DNA from: Norana najaformis
Lineage: Eukaryota; Annelida; Clitellata; Crassiclitellata; Hormogastridae
Assembly: GCA_964023275.1 (NCBI GenBank)
Contig: OZ029929.1
Location: 7,763,937-7,827,936, forward strand
Direction: 5' to 3'
Length of the DNA: 64,000 nucleotides
The position numbers and the translations under genes are program-made. Below the pieces are notes generated by a model that was not told the origin of the DNA, made no database searches, and saw only the letters and a program-made list of their open reading frames with translations. This document shows positions 1 to 12,556 of the stretch, in pieces; the first letter of the stretch is position 1, and every line of letters begins with the position of its first letter.

Positions 1-1084
1 TTTCTGTAATTCACTTGGCAGCGCTAGTTGTACGCACCGATTCCATAGTCAAGCATAAACTCTGTACATCGATACACGCTATCTGTTTTTCTTTTGGAAC
101 ATAAAGACGATTAAGTTTAACGTTTTAGTCGGCCTTACGGTCGCAGTATAAAACCGTGTACATATGCAATTACTGTCGAACGCATAACTGGGTCAATAGG
201 GCCCAACTGTGTCGCCCACTTCCGTCAGTTATTAGTGATTAGACAGTTCTGCAACTGTCACACCGACAATGACTAACGCGTTTGGCAGCTGCGTCGAGGT
301 CATCGCAGGGCAGATGCAGGCCAAAGATATCATGATGTCTATGACGCAGGTCCGTCATATTCGTCTGTTCCAATCTAGTTAGCGCTGGCTTATGACACGG
401 CCTTCTAAATAGGAGGCCGTGGTTATGACCTAGGCCCAGGTCATAGGTTTAATAATACATGTAGTTCTATGCGCTGGGCAAATCTTCGGCGCTGGATATC
501 CTAGGCTAAGCGAACTTCCACATTTGGTGCGACAGGCGCCGGCTGAAGAGTTCCCCGTTTTTGACAGGGTAATCGGGAAAAACGATATTAAAAGCTAAAA
601 GTGAACAGGAACCGAATCCCACCCAACTTTGGGTACTAAAGAATGCATGTTTACACATGTATCACCGCCATTCCGTTGACCCCGAGATTAAATTCACGTG
701 GATTCATGAGAAAAATAAAACAAGGCTTGATTTCAAGTAAAATTCCATTCAGTTAATATGGGTCGCCTCAACAGCACTACTTTAACCACTCACTCGACAG
801 CTGTTCACGGCATATACGTCAAGAACCTTTCCCTGCCTGAACTTTAACCTCGCCCTGCTTCCTAACTCATTATAATCGGTTGGAGAACAAAGTTCTCAAT
901 CCCACTGCATTTCAAGCGGACTGAGCCAGTGGCTTATGATTCTTGATTGCAGTCTCATTTGATGTGACTAGCAACTGATGGATACCTTGGGGGTCGTCCA
1001 TAAAGGACGCCTGCAAAAATACTTTGGGCCCCTCTTTCTCCCTCGTCCACATTTGGATTCCTCTATCGACGTCTGCACTCCTGT

Positions 1085-1250
1085 GTAGTTCTAAGTCCAT
1101 ACACAGAGACCTTAAATGGCATGACACCCATTCAAATGGGCAGCAGTGGTGGAAGATCCCACCCAATAAATCCACTGAAAAAATAAGCAGGATCGAGACC
1201 ATGCAGTTGCTATAGAAAAACGTGTGTATTTACATTTACATCTTAGATTA
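1085..1250 (+). repeat. Family B interspersed repeat, copy 1
   Basis: About 165 bp, alignable by eye with 12165-12325, 29335-29482 and, inverted, 45630-45790 and 62290-62465. Shared blocks include a 'cattcaaatgggcag' block, 'ccactgaaaa' and the 3' end 'tgctatagaaaaacgtg' followed by 'tttacatttaca'. The common 3' end and variable 5' extent suggest a SINE or a short LINE 3' end. No tRNA-like promoter is clear, so the class is unknown. Confidence 0.6.
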
Positions 1251-1470
1251 AGCTAACCCACTGATCTGCGTGGTTAACTGCTATGGGATGGGGTACTCTG
1301 ATACTGCCATGTCCAGGAAAGGTACTCTAATTAGATCCAAAGCCATACAGGCCCTGCTGTACTGAAATTGTATGTACCAAATTTTGATGCAGACGTCCGC
1401 ACTGGGCATAACCCCACTCCCTTATCCGTATTTGGGTGACCCTGTGGCGGATTTCGCTACAGGCGCTGGG

Positions 1471-1640
1471 CGGTTAGTCATCGTAATCGTAATCGTAATC
1501 TCGAGATTTCTACAGCGCTCAACGAAAGCTAAGTCGCGGGAACCAGCTTATTCACAGGCGCTCAGTCAAAACAAAATCGATAGGCAAAGGGTCAAGATCC
1601 AGGAGTCAGGCACTCAGACAGTCATATGCCGGCCACCCTC
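1471..1640 (-). repeat. Family A repeat with (GATTAC)n tail, copy 1
   Basis: Read on the minus strand, this copy ends in ggcgctgtagaaat-type sequence (here agcgctgtagaaat), ctcga and then about three GATTAC units (plus strand 'gtaatcgtaatcgtaatc' near 1482-1500). The block gtgaataagctggttcccg before it is diagnostic. Other copies are at 9206-9335, 11101-11270, 12478-12556, 26747-26815 and 52985-53100 (minus) and 35870-36095 and 52240-52480 (plus). The simple-repeat tail is typical of a non-LTR retroelement or a SINE mobilised by one. Confidence 0.7.
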
Positions 1641-1796
1641 ATACCAGACCTGTGCATGGTGGACTGCCAGAATGTAATGCCCCTCTGGAAATGCCCTTGC
1701 TTCACACAAGCAATCCTGGATCCGCCACTGGGGTAACCTCTCCCTCCACCTCTGTGCAGACATCAACCCCTCTCTTCCCCCTCTGTGCAGACATCA

Positions 1797-1802
1797 TTTA
1801 AT
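1797..1802 (-). terminator. Candidate poly(A) signal of TYW1
   Basis: ATTAAA on the minus strand, about 165 nt downstream of the TYW1 stop codon. This is a common variant of the animal polyadenylation signal at a plausible distance. I found no AATAAA closer on this strand. It is inferred from position only. Confidence 0.35.
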
Positions 1803-1964
1803 GGACGACCGGCCCTTGTGCTTTATGATAATGGTGTCACAGGTACCAATACATGAGATTAATAACCTCTGGCTCCACCTGACTTCTGTTAATAGACTCA
1901 GTGCCGACGCATTCTACAAAGTTATAGCATACAGAATTGCTATTTTTAGACTATCCTAACAGTC

Positions 1965-4900
1965 TTATGTTTCTGGTTCATCCACTTCATTGGTTCCTAC
2001 GTCCTTCCTCTTTTTGCGGAAGAATCGTTTGTCATGGGGGTCAAAGCCCTGCTCCTGAGCACCGAAGACAGCCCAGCTGGGAGTCTGGGCCATGTAGTCG
2101 AGGGCAGTGAAGGAACGGCTGCCGCTGCTGGCCACGTACTCCTCTATTAGTTCGTGGAATCGGTCATAGTTGATCCAAGTCATCCAGACACCCTTTACTT
2201 TGAACTGTAGCACAGGAAAAATCACTTCAGTCATTTTCCAGCGATCCAACATAATCTCTGATCTAATCAAATAATATATCCTAATCTAAGCTAATCTGAT
2301 ATCGCGATATCATAAAATTCAAACAGCACGACAGAAAACAGCTAATGCAAGCACAAATCTGAGTAATTCTGCCAATGCTCGACTGACCCTCATAAGCCCA
2401 TAAGGCAATGTCTGGATACAGCAGACACCAATTTCTCCACAGTGTTCAATCACAGCTTGAATCACAGCCCGGTGGCATACCACAAAACACTTTTGTCTAA
2501 CATCCACAGAACCAAAGCACAGCCAAAGTTGGCTGTATGGCTATTTATATTCTGGTGCTACAGAAATTAGAGTTTAAAAGGCTCATTCCGTTGTATAAGG
2601 ATCAATTGCTATGTCTTATTCATTAATTAATGCACTATAGAAGTTCTGATTAGGTCAAATTAAAAATTTAAGAGTCAAACATTACAATTCTTTCAAACCT
2701 AATAATCCTCCTAATTAATCCCTGTTAGGATTATCTATTTAACAAAAAATTGATAATTACAAAAACAGAATAACATGAAAGGGGGAGAAATCACCTTTTT
2801 GTGGGCAAGAAGGACACAATTGGAGTGAGCATGTTCAGAAGCAATCTCGTATTCTGGCAAGAGGGCAGCCAGTTGTTGCACAAACTCAACAACTTCCTTA
2901 TGCCATGGAACATTCTCCATCGTTAGGTCACTCGCCTTGGAATCGCCACAGTAGGTGACACCCTACATAACACACAATTTTCAACATTGTTCAATATCAT
3001 CAAGACTGTAAACACAATCATCAATGTTCAATCATCATTACCACTAATCACCTTCAACCGTCACCATCGATCATCCCCTTTGATATCACCACTGACCACC
3101 ATCACCCAACATCCTCAACTATCAGAATGTTAAAATGCTTCGATTGAAAGACCGATGAAAGTGAGAACCAAATGAATACAATAACAAGAAGCATGGGTTG
3201 AAGCATCAACCTCATAAAACTGGCAGTAGTGCCACTAAACTTGTGACGTTATCTAACATGAAGGAAATGAAGAAGGACAATGTTATGCACCAACTTCTTA
3301 AAACAGACTACTCACTTTCACTTCAAGAAAATCTGGGGATCCAAGCGCAACAAGATCGGCATAGTTCTGCAAGTCTGTTGTGTTGAAACCCTTGACCAGG
3401 GTCAACCGATAGACAGTTCTCTGGCCCTACATCAGAATTACACAACTTAAACTAACACAATCAGACAATTTATGCAGCACCATCCTATGAAAACTCTTAA
3501 TTACAGTATAGACTGATTAAAGGACAATAAGTGGACCAACATTACTTGCTTCAAACCGACAAAAACAATACACGCCAACAAATACTATTTAACTCCTTTC
3601 CACAAGCTCCGTGTTCAATTTTTTATAAGGCTTGACAACCAGCTAAGCAGGTGAACAAATGTACTAAAATCATTAGAATCAATCATTTGAATAAAGTAAA
3701 CCTTATCTGCAAGTGCACGCAGGCTGGCTAGGAACCTGTCCCAGAAATCTCGAAACAACGGTCGATCTATTTTCTTTAGGCTCTCCTTAGTACTTGCATC
3801 AACACTCACGTACAACTGAGTCACTGGAATGAGATTCCTAAGCACAAACAGTTCAAACAATGTTTTTTATTCTTTGTTGGTGCTCTCAGGAGGAGAATAC
3901 ATAAAGAAAATAAAGAAGAAATTTGGAGACTATTAATGGTATCTTGGGTGTCTAGAGAGAATCTGGTGCCAGCCTTCAGTAAGCCACTGTCTCCTTTCCA
4001 CATCCTCTGCCCACGATGCACATCCCTTCTTCCCTTCCTCCTCTCCCCATCTTGCTCTCTGTGGTGTAAGAAGGGTATCCTGAGGAGCCCATCTTCACTC
4101 GATCACTGCTCCACTTCCATACCCTCTTCCCATGTTGCACTCCCTCTTCCAACCTTCCCTCTTCTACCCTCCTCTTGGTGGTAATGATGCTCTCTGGAGT
4201 CAGTGTTTGCTACACTAAGCAGGAAAGGGAAGATTCAAGCTTAAAAACAAATGATCTAGTGTTACCACTGTACAGGCAAATGGATGCATCTGGACCATAA
4301 TATTAGTTACTATTAAATTTTTATTGCTGTTATTTCTACGATTATCATCGAAATAAAAATTTACCTGATAGCATCTGGAAACTGTGCATTGGTCACAAGA
4401 AAGGTTGAAATTTTTTTCTTGTGAAGAAGTTCCACGAACCTGTTGATCTCTGGATACATAATTGGCTCACCGACGAGCGACAGAGCACAGTGACGAGGGT
4501 TCAAACCCTCCTCAAACCGATCTGCTTTTACGCCTGGAACACCTACATTGGAAAGATAGAACATTGAAAACTTTTGCATTTTATTAAAATAGCCACAGCT
4601 GCATTAATCATAAATTAATCTTCTTATTCTACATTGTCATAAAAGATGATGACCATCAGAATATCATAACTGTCATAATCATTTCCTTTATAATCATCTC
4701 AGTTCTTGCCACCACAATCTTGAACATTATCATCTTAATCATCACCATCACAATACCTTCTTCTATGTTGTCTTCTCACTGTTGAGTCATCCAATTCTCA
4801 CCACAGTTGCTTATCTTAGTTGTGGCGGTAATTCTCGTACTAATCATGATGATAATCAACTGCACAAACACCAAAATCATTGACATCATCATCATCAAGA

Positions 4901-7900
4901 CCATCATTATCTAGTGACCTTTGAACTGCTTGATCAGGTTGACATGGTTGTTGAGCGCTCCTTCGAATATCATCTCCGGATCATCCATCTTCCACTTCCA
5001 CTCTGTTCCAACAGGATTAGTGTGATGCCTGGAACACAGAATAAAAGAATCAAATCCTCCGATACATCTAGTCTTACAACACAGAAAAATTACCATGAAT
5101 TCATATAAATTGTAGCAGCTACATGAATCCCAAATTTAATTCGGCTTTCATAACGTTCATGTAAAGACAGTTTAAAAATCTTACCGCTGGTGCAGATGAC
5201 CTGCATAAAGATTGGAAACGTTTCACTTTTATTATTTGCCATTTTACCTGCATCATTTGTAAAGTACTGCCATTAATACACGTTGCTGTTAACACTCATT
5301 CACTACAGGTGGTGTCTTTACACCCATTTTGGAAGCACGGATCCAGCAGTATGCTGACAACGTACAATTGTACACTGCATGCCATCCCTTTGATGCACTT
5401 GCTTGCTTCTTCTACATTAGAATAACTAGAAATTCAATTCGAAGCACTCTTAAGCAGCCAGATCTGGAGTTCCAACCTCCAGCAGAAGACGCATTTGTTG
5501 GCGCAGGCAAGGCTTGGCGTTGTCTCCATGCAACGGTGGCTGTCAATTCCATAGAACGAGTGCTTGTAGCAGCCGCCACGACCTCTCAACATTGACTAAA
5601 CAATTCACAGATTAAACAATTAATGAGCAAAGAAATGAATAAACAAACAAAAAATAAATAATAAATAGAGCATGTGAAATGATGATCAGAGACTCCATCA
5701 ACTGTTCAAAAGACACAGACAGACAGAAGGCAGACAGAAGACAAAGAGGCAGACAGGCAGACAGACAGGCAGTGCATAAAGGGAAGACAGGAGACAGATG
5801 GAGACAGAGGCAGCAGACAGACAAAAAAGAGACTAGAGATGACTCATCCACTTTTCACTGTCTCTGCTCCCTCTGCAACAGAAAGGGACAGAGGAAACGA
5901 CAAAGAGAAGGACAGCTACCTAGTCATTAAGAGACACAGACACACATGGAGATAAAAAGAATGGAAGCTTAGAAACAGAGAGAGACAAAGAGATAAGACA
6001 AACAGAGACAGACAGACATACAGACAGAAAGAGCAGAAACTGAGAGACAGGGAGAGGGATGAGAGAGACAGAGGAAGACAGAGAACAGAAAGCAAAAGCT
6101 AAGCAGAGACAGATGAAAAACAGAGAACAGACCTTAGTCCACCTGCAGAGCTTAACTCCAGAGTGTGATCCGATCAGCTTGTATCCTTGTTTCTCAAGCG
6201 ACTGACGAATCAGTGGAGTGATCATTTCGCGTTTCTCTCCACTTTTTGGCATATCTTCCTTCTGGTCTGCCTGCAAATTACAAATAATGCATTTCAAGAT
6301 CTATGTCATACAGTTACGTCAATTCTATGAAATCCTGTCCTAGCCAATGAGGTCCAATCCATGTACAAATCTAGCTTATAAGGTCCATTAAATGTGTGTT
6401 ACAGCACTAGACTATGATTCTATTCCACATTCATTCTAGCCTATGAGATCCATTCCATGCATATCCTAACCAGTAATATAAACTCTATGTACTACAGCCC
6501 TGGACTTTGATATCCACTCTATGTACAGTTCCAGCTTATGAGACCAATTCTGTGTTCGTTGCAAGACTATGAGATTTGTTCCGTATGTGGTTTTAGCCTG
6601 TTAAATCCATGACTCAACAAAGAAGACGGGAATACTTGAATCACCAAACGGAAGAGAAATGCACTTGCCCTTTTCAACGAGTTGATGATCTGCCCCAAGT
6701 CCTCTAAGTCAATCAGCTCATCACCAACTTCCTGATCCTTAGGTGAGTCATCTGCTTCCGAATCTGAGCCACACAACTCATCTGCATCTCCACTCTGTCA
6801 AAAGACGCCAGAAGAACCATCAGACAACAGGTCCATGACTGAACTCTCTTAGAGCAGTAGCTGGTGGCAGAACAGTGTGGCACATTTTAGCATATTATTA
6901 TACAGATAAAAGTAGTCAGCTTATAGAAGTAAGGTTCGGTTTTGAAAAGAATCACAAATGGCACAGTTACAGTGACATGACAGCATCATTACAAGACAAG
7001 TAAGTTCATCAAAATCACACGATGACGTGATTGTTTCGGTTATAACAAGACCACAAAACTACAGGTGCAAATTTCTTAAGCCACAACGACAAAGAAACAC
7101 TACAGTAGGTTGTCAGTATTCTGCTGTGTTGCAGTGGTGAATTTCTTTTAATTAAAGAAACCCAGTGGTTTCAATTAAGCCACTTTTAATTATTTAATTG
7201 TCTAATAGGCATATTTTCATTCACTTCATAATATCATTTATTCATCTACAGTGAAGGAGGTTGAACAAACTTGAACACAGATCATCTTGCATATGCTACA
7301 TCATCAAATGCTGGGCTCCAGTTTCAAGTCAAAGAAACACCATCGCCAGGTTCTCAACAGAATTAAAGCAGTACAAGACTCACTGGTACTCTGGCTTTTG
7401 TTTTGTCTTTCTTGCAGTTACATGTGCCATCAGCTGAGTTCTTGCACGATGATTGCTTCGTTACCTCAAGTCCAACACCTTTCTCAACGAAATGCCAAAA
7501 CTGATGCTCCCAGTGAGCAAAGTCTTTCTCTAATCCTGTAAAAAGATGAATGCGAATACAAAAGAGAACTAGAGAAAGGTAAACAGAGTAAAATAACTTA
7601 GAATAAAAAACAGGAAAAGTAAATATCCAAAAAATTAGTAAACTACATCAAAAGAACCAGATGGAAAGAATGAAACTGAAAATTAAAAAAACAGAAAATA
7701 AGCAAAAAAATAAACAAAACAGAAACTGAGAAAATCTGTTAGCAGAAAAGAATATGTCACAAGAAAATAAACAATGGCAACTCCTAAAAAATAATTAAAA
7801 TGGTACTGATATTCTTATTTAGCATAAAATACAGAACAACTGAACAGTAATAGCCATGAGACATTTTCATCCACTCTGCCCAGCTGGGATTTGCAAAATT

Positions 7901-10516
7901 GCAGAAGCAACTAAGTCTTGGTCCTTGTGCTAACCACAAAAAGGACATTTGCAAAAGACATTTGCAAAGGACACTTGCAAAGGACAACAGTGGATTTGCG
8001 CTTACCACCATGCTTGCTGTCTGCCACGTTCTCGTCCAGGAAGCCCAATGGAAGGACTCGATTTGCACCAAGTTCGCTCAACCATCCATCTACATTTTTA
8101 GCTGTCTATAAATACAAGGTCAAAATAACATAAAGTAGGGTAATAAACCCATCACCATCAAATGGCTGGCATCAGGAACTGATGATGATAACAAAAGGTG
8201 AGGTAAAATAAGTAAAGGTACAGTAACTATGTATGAAAATACAGTGACTCTCCAACTGATCTAAACTCGAGTGTACAGGTAATAATAGAATACTGATATA
8301 ATATGGTAATATAATAAGTATTGAAAGATAAGGTAAAGGTAAAGTATGCCAGGGAAAAGTATGCATGGGTAACGTACAACTATTAAACCTATGCTTTGGT
8401 ACACCATGGCAAAGGATAAAAGACTCGTTATATACATACAAACATATGCATACACACATACATACAGTACATATATACATATAAAATGCTGTACACCAGT
8501 GATTTCAATAGCAAGACAATGCAAAGGGGATTCAACATATGTGCACTGGCATCAATTCCTTGTGTATCTGAATAGAAAATTAGCTGTCAAGCCAAGCAAA
8601 TTCATTGGAAAAGGTTGTTGCATTGCTGCAGTTGCCTCAGCCGAAAGATCTGACTGGTTCCACAATAAATGCACCAATATCTTATCTTACTTTAATTTCT
8701 GTATCGTGATCTGAATGGGAAATACAGACCACACAGAAGGTATCTTTGTAGATGGAGTTCCCAAGGCCCAGAACACAGTAGTTCGTCTTCTCCAGGTGAC
8801 GTTTGGATATACGAAAATCAGATGCAGCCTCTTCCATCCAGGAAAAGAACCAGGAACATCCATCTGGAGGTCTTCCAGCAGTGTACGTGGCAACAATGAA
8901 GATAGACACACCTTCTGAATCATCCTATTTTTAAATATAATCAAAAACCATTGTCACAACCTCTTTATGATATCTCACAATCATTTTTCTTAAATTTCTG
9001 GAAATTAAAAAACCATTCAATGTCATCTATTCGTTTGAGAATTTCACAGCAGCACTTCATCACTTAGTGAAGAATAAATATCATCTATGATGCTTTGCAT
9101 TCTACAGCCGGCAAGGGGAGGCACTAGTAATGTAAAATTATAGTAAATCATCTTAATGCTTATTGTGCAAATGGGCACAGTATTGTAATCATAAAATCAA
9201 GATTCCTACAGTGCCCACAGAAAGCTAAGTCGCGGGAACCAGCTTGTTCAAAACAAAATCGATAGGCAAGAACGGTTCAGTTCTAGGTCAAGATCCAAGA
9301 GTCAGGCATGCAGGCAGGCGGTCAAATGTCTATCGTGGGTGGCATTTGGAATTGGATCTGCACTGTCACATAGGATCTGCCTCCCAAGGACCGTGTATAA
9401 ATGGGTCTGCAATGTATGTCATGTCATGTCATGCACCAAAGTCGCTGTGCGACGGTTGGCTACATGAATGGACTAGAGCTCTCCATTGACGCCTACTGCG
9501 TGCAGCGGCGAGAAGACAAGAACCAGAAAGGTTAGTCCAGGAAAGAATATTGTCGATCCAGTTAATTTGCAATGTATAGTCTGATTTAAATGATGATCAT
9601 ACTTCTTTGGCTAAGCGATCTTCTGGATCATAGTCTTTTACATCAACTTGATCAGCAGAAATTCCACGTTCTGTGGCTTCTAATGCCAGTGTTTCAGCAA
9701 AATGCTAAGAAAGACAAAAAACCTTTGGACCCTCACAATAATACAGAAAATGTTCACCAAACCTCCTCACTACCAATACCATCATCATGTTATGATCTAA
9801 TTACAAAGCACATTTATAACATGTTACTGTGTCTTAACCATGGTAATCGTTAATGTTGTCCTCACTGTAGTCATCAGTAGCATCAACACATCACAACCAT
9901 TACCTCACTGATAGGGTTGAAAGATATTTCAGATGAAGCTCAAAGAAGGCAACAGCAGCCTGACAACCTTTCTTTAAGGGGTTGCATAGCTTAACAATAG
10001 ATACTGACGTTGATCATGATCATCAGCCTCATCATTATCTTTATAGTATTTGGCAACTTTATAAAAGTCATCAGTATCACAATAATGCATCAATGCATTT
10101 TAAGTAAGTAAGTAATGCATTTGTTAACACACATTTGTTATTAACATTTATTATTATGAAGATGATTATGATTATTATAATTATCATGCTATTAGAATTT
10201 GTTGTTAACATGCATTTGTTATCACAATCAGTCGTACTGAAAATTTCATCAGTACCTTTGCTGTTCCGGTCTGTGTCGCATAATAAATCTTAAGCTTCTT
10301 GATCTTCTGCTCTTCCTTCTCCTTTTCTGTTTTCTGTCTTACATTTCTCTTTCTGCCCAGAGATTTGCTTGTTGTGATGAAATTTAATTCGGGTTCACCT
10401 CCATCTTCTGTCTTTCTATTCCTCTTACCACTGAAGAAAACCCAAGCAATTGTCAGTCCCACCACGGCCACTGTTACACCGGACAACCGGACATATTGCC
10501 GCACTGTTTCGAGCAT
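1965..10516 (-). CDS. TYW1: TYW1: tRNA-Phe 4-demethylwyosine synthase (flavodoxin + radical SAM)
   Basis: TYW1 condenses N1-methylguanosine-37 of tRNA-Phe with pyruvate carbons to form the tricyclic base of wybutosine. Exons in transcript order: 10256-10516, 9603-9704, 8730-8924, 8006-8105, 7465-7535, 6665-6794, 6133-6266, 5477-5595, 4919-5028, 4365-4542, 3702-3837, 3316-3426, 2795-2962, 1965-2204, giving about 684 aa (human 732). Visible are an N-terminal membrane segment (about 11-30), the FMN-binding ATQTGTAK (80-87), an acidic linker, [13 protein letters not shown], the radical-SAM CX3CX2C (Cys362, 366, 369 in CANKCVFCW), [12 protein letters not shown] and [10 protein letters not shown]. 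The C-terminus is Lys/Arg-rich. The ATG at 10516 is the first in a frame that matches the family. Uncertain junctions are exon 3 to 4 (donor GTCTGT) and exon 6 to 7 (a phase-0 alternative, 6636 to 6270, adds 14 residues to a variable linker). Merlin lies upstream in the same orientation. Confidence 0.95.
3000..3130. repeat. Degenerate ATC-rich simple sequence in TYW1 intron 12
   Basis: Many ATCA/CACC units without a fixed period, between the exon at 2795-2962 and the one at 3316-3426. A similar degenerate ATC-rich stretch occupies 4620-4910 in the intron between 4365-4542 and 4919-5028. Both look like decayed (ATC)n microsatellites, possibly old LINE/SINE tails like those at 18020 and 39480. 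Confidence 0.5.
5690..6125. repeat. GACA/CTGT-rich tract in TYW1 intron 7
   Basis: About 430 bp of degenerate agacagacagaag-type sequence. On the transcribed (minus) strand it is a long CUGU/CUCU pyrimidine-rich tract that starts just after the splice donor of the exon at 6133-6266. It is a decayed microsatellite. Its pyrimidine character beside a donor could recruit polypyrimidine-binding splicing factors, which is inference. Confidence 0.7.
7935..7990. repeat. 14-bp tandem repeat beside TYW1 exon 4
   Basis: Three to four imperfect copies of a 14-bp unit resembling ggacatttgcaaaa. The array lies in the intron about 20 bp from the donor of the exon at 8006-8105. It is a small minisatellite. 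Confidence 0.7.
8146..8195 (+). repeat. Fragment of LINE family D 3' end
   Basis: Contains 'caaatggctggcatcagg' followed by aactgatgatgat. The same terminus is found at 38105-38290 and 39055-39510, where more of the LINE is preserved. This is a short relic in TYW1 intron 3. Confidence 0.6.
9206..9335 (-). repeat. Family A repeat, copy 2
   Basis: Shares 'gctaagtcgcgggaaccag', 'aaaacaaaatcgatagg' and 'caggtcaagatcca'-like blocks with the copies at 1471 and 11101. The related sequence may extend towards 9490. It lies in the TYW1 intron between the exons at 8730-8924 and 9603-9704. Confidence 0.65.
10101..10130 (+). repeat. Short repeat with (GTAA)n and TGCATTTGTTAA
   Basis: The string gtaagtaagtaatgcattt plus 'gttaacac' occurs here, at 33377-33405 (plus) and, inverted, at 15955-15980. 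The flanks do not align. It may be the tail-proximal end of a degraded retroelement with a (GTAA)n tail. Confidence 0.5.
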
Positions 10517-11100
10517 TCTTATGCAGTAGCTTCAGCACTTAATGACACATTTCCCTGAAAAATAATGTAATCATCTGTTGCATTATTAAATCATGTAACA
10601 ATTTCCGCAGGACAGTACTATTTTGCTAATCATTCTTTCAACTTCTAGACATAACCACAAGATTGGCGGCGCATGAACACCACGACACAGCAAACTAAAT
10701 GGATGACATTGATCACCGAGCGCTCATGCGTTAGCTTTTCTCCCCTTGGCTTTCAAGTCAAGGAACGACACTGGAAATTGGCATAACAATGTGAAAATGT
10801 GAAACATCTGGCTACGTTATGATCATAGTATCGTGAAACAGCGAATGGAACTCCAGCCCAATTGGTCAAAGGCGGTGCATGGCAAGGCCAGAAAGGCCAA
10901 TATGCCATTTGGAAAATGCTAAGCCATTTAAATTGGCTAAAGACCAAATAAAGTTACCGTTCTGTTAGCATACATCAATTTTTAAATAGATTTAAGACAG
11001 TAAAAACTATGACATTTTACTCTACAATGGAAAAAATAAATATCGACCATACCAGAGACAGTTAATCATAGAAATATTTATATAGCACTTTCATACAACT

Positions 11101-11270
11101 GGTGGAATCGTAATCGTCGACTCGAGATTTCTACAGCGCCAAACGAAAGCTAACTCGCGGGAATCAGCTTATTCACAGGCGCTCACTCAAAACAAAATCG
11201 ACAGACAAAAGGGTTCGGCTCCAGGTCAAGATCCAGAGGGCAGGAACGCAGACAGATGTTGGCGCAGAAT
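11101..11270 (-). repeat. Family A repeat, copy 3
   Basis: Contains 'ctcgagatttctacagcgcc', 'cttattcacaggcgctca' and 'aaaacaaaatcgacagac', collinear with the copy at 1471-1640. The (GTAATC)n tail is shortened to one or two units. Confidence 0.7.
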
Positions 11271-12164
11271 GACAGGCATCAGCTGATCCTATATCCTAAA
11301 ATAATTGCACTGGCTGAAAATCCACCAACACATTCAATTAAAAATTCTTTTACTTACCTATTACTCTCGGCAGTACTCATAAATAAACTCATCCAACGTT
11401 AGCATCGTAAAACATCGTCTTACCCAATCTTACTGTTACTCAGAGATTCAAAAACCTACTTTTTGAAAAGATAAAATTTAGGCTTTTAGGTTTTTTGATT
11501 TTAGGTTTCATTATTTCGACCAGACAACGTAAGCAGAACTGAGGTTAACGGTCGCTATATAAAACCGTGTATATTTACACATAATATATTTAACTCTGCG
11601 CACTTTCCGTACCATGGTACGTGCAGCGTGCTCTGTTTAAATGCCGCAAAGCACCGATGTTAATTAATTACAATTTGTTTATCCACCAAAAAAGTATAAA
11701 CACAAAACTCATATTTTCTCTTGCCATTTCTACCGAAAATAAAAACCTAATTTTGATCTTTAGTAACGTTGTAGGTTTTTTAAAAACCTGAAATGTACAA
11801 AGCTAGGCCTACTGCTTTCACCATTGCTCTTACCCCAATCTTGCTTCTGCTGCACCTGAAGTTCTATGACCGATCTACGTTACAAACTGGACCTCACTTA
11901 TGAAACGATATTCCGTCTGAATTCCGCGAATTCTCCGTTCTTCCACCCATTATGTCATTCAGCCAACATATTATTTCTCTAAACACTTTCCTTCACTCAG
12001 CAGTTAACAGTTAGCAGTGGTGCTCAAGCTAAGCTATAGATGCCTTGGCGTTTAGTAGGTCGAACATGTATATGCCAGTAAATAAAACACGGTAGTCCTA
12101 GCTTTGCGCATTGTCGGTTCGTAAACCAGTTGTGGCTATATTTCTGAGAACTGAATCTCGGGCT

Positions 12165-12325
12165 AGCACGGACCATGCTGGGGACCTTAACTGGCGTGGA
12201 ATTCATTCCAGTTGGCTGGGGTGGTGAAGAATGTCACCCGACCAATTCATTGAAAACTTAGCAGGGTCAAGGCTATTGGGTCACTATTGAAAGACATGTA
12301 CATTTACATTTATGTACATTACTCT
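12165..12325 (+). repeat. Family B repeat, copy 2
   Basis: Collinear with 1085-1250 and 29335-29482. Shared blocks are 'gaccatgctggggaccttaa', a diverged ggtggtgaag, 'ttgaaaacttagcagggtc' and the end 'tgtacatttacattta'. Confidence 0.6.
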
Positions 12326-12477
12326 TACCAGCTTCCATCATAGCTATATGCGTGTCCATCTTAGATACTGTTTTACATATTTATTGCTAGACCCTCAGCA
12401 CAAACTGACACTTGGACTATCATCATCAAAATTACAATATTAAAACAGTACTTAACAGGACAAGTCTTAAATAGGAT

Positions 12478-12556
12478 CGTATCGTAATCATAACCTCGAG
12501 ATTTCTACAGTGCCCAACGAAAGCTAAGTCGCGGGAACCAGCTTATTCACAGGCTG
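12478..12556 (-). repeat. Family A repeat, copy 4 (3' part)
   Basis: Only the tail-proximal part is present: 'ctcgagatttctacagtgcc' followed by 'gctaagtcgcgggaaccag' and 'cttattcacagg'. It is a 5'-truncated copy when read on the minus strand. Confidence 0.7.

Larger units (their letters stand above)
1..1964. other. 3' flank of TYW1, no gene seen
   Basis: I see no coding exon here. The stretch holds the downstream flank of the minus-strand TYW1 gene. It contains one family B repeat (1085-1250), one family A repeat (1471-1640), a small imperfect palindrome (424-445, TATGACCT/AGGTCATA arms) and a short C/T-rich direct repeat (1755-1796, unit ctctgtgcagacatca). The first 1 kb has no recognisable feature. 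Short open frames in this stretch lie inside the repeats and show no family resemblance. Confidence 0.6.

Noticed and set aside
8731-8732. Alternative TYW1 exon 3 donor TGT|GTGGTC
   Set aside because: It keeps phase but drops one residue relative to the family. GTG|GTCTGT aligns without a gap, so 8730 was preferred.
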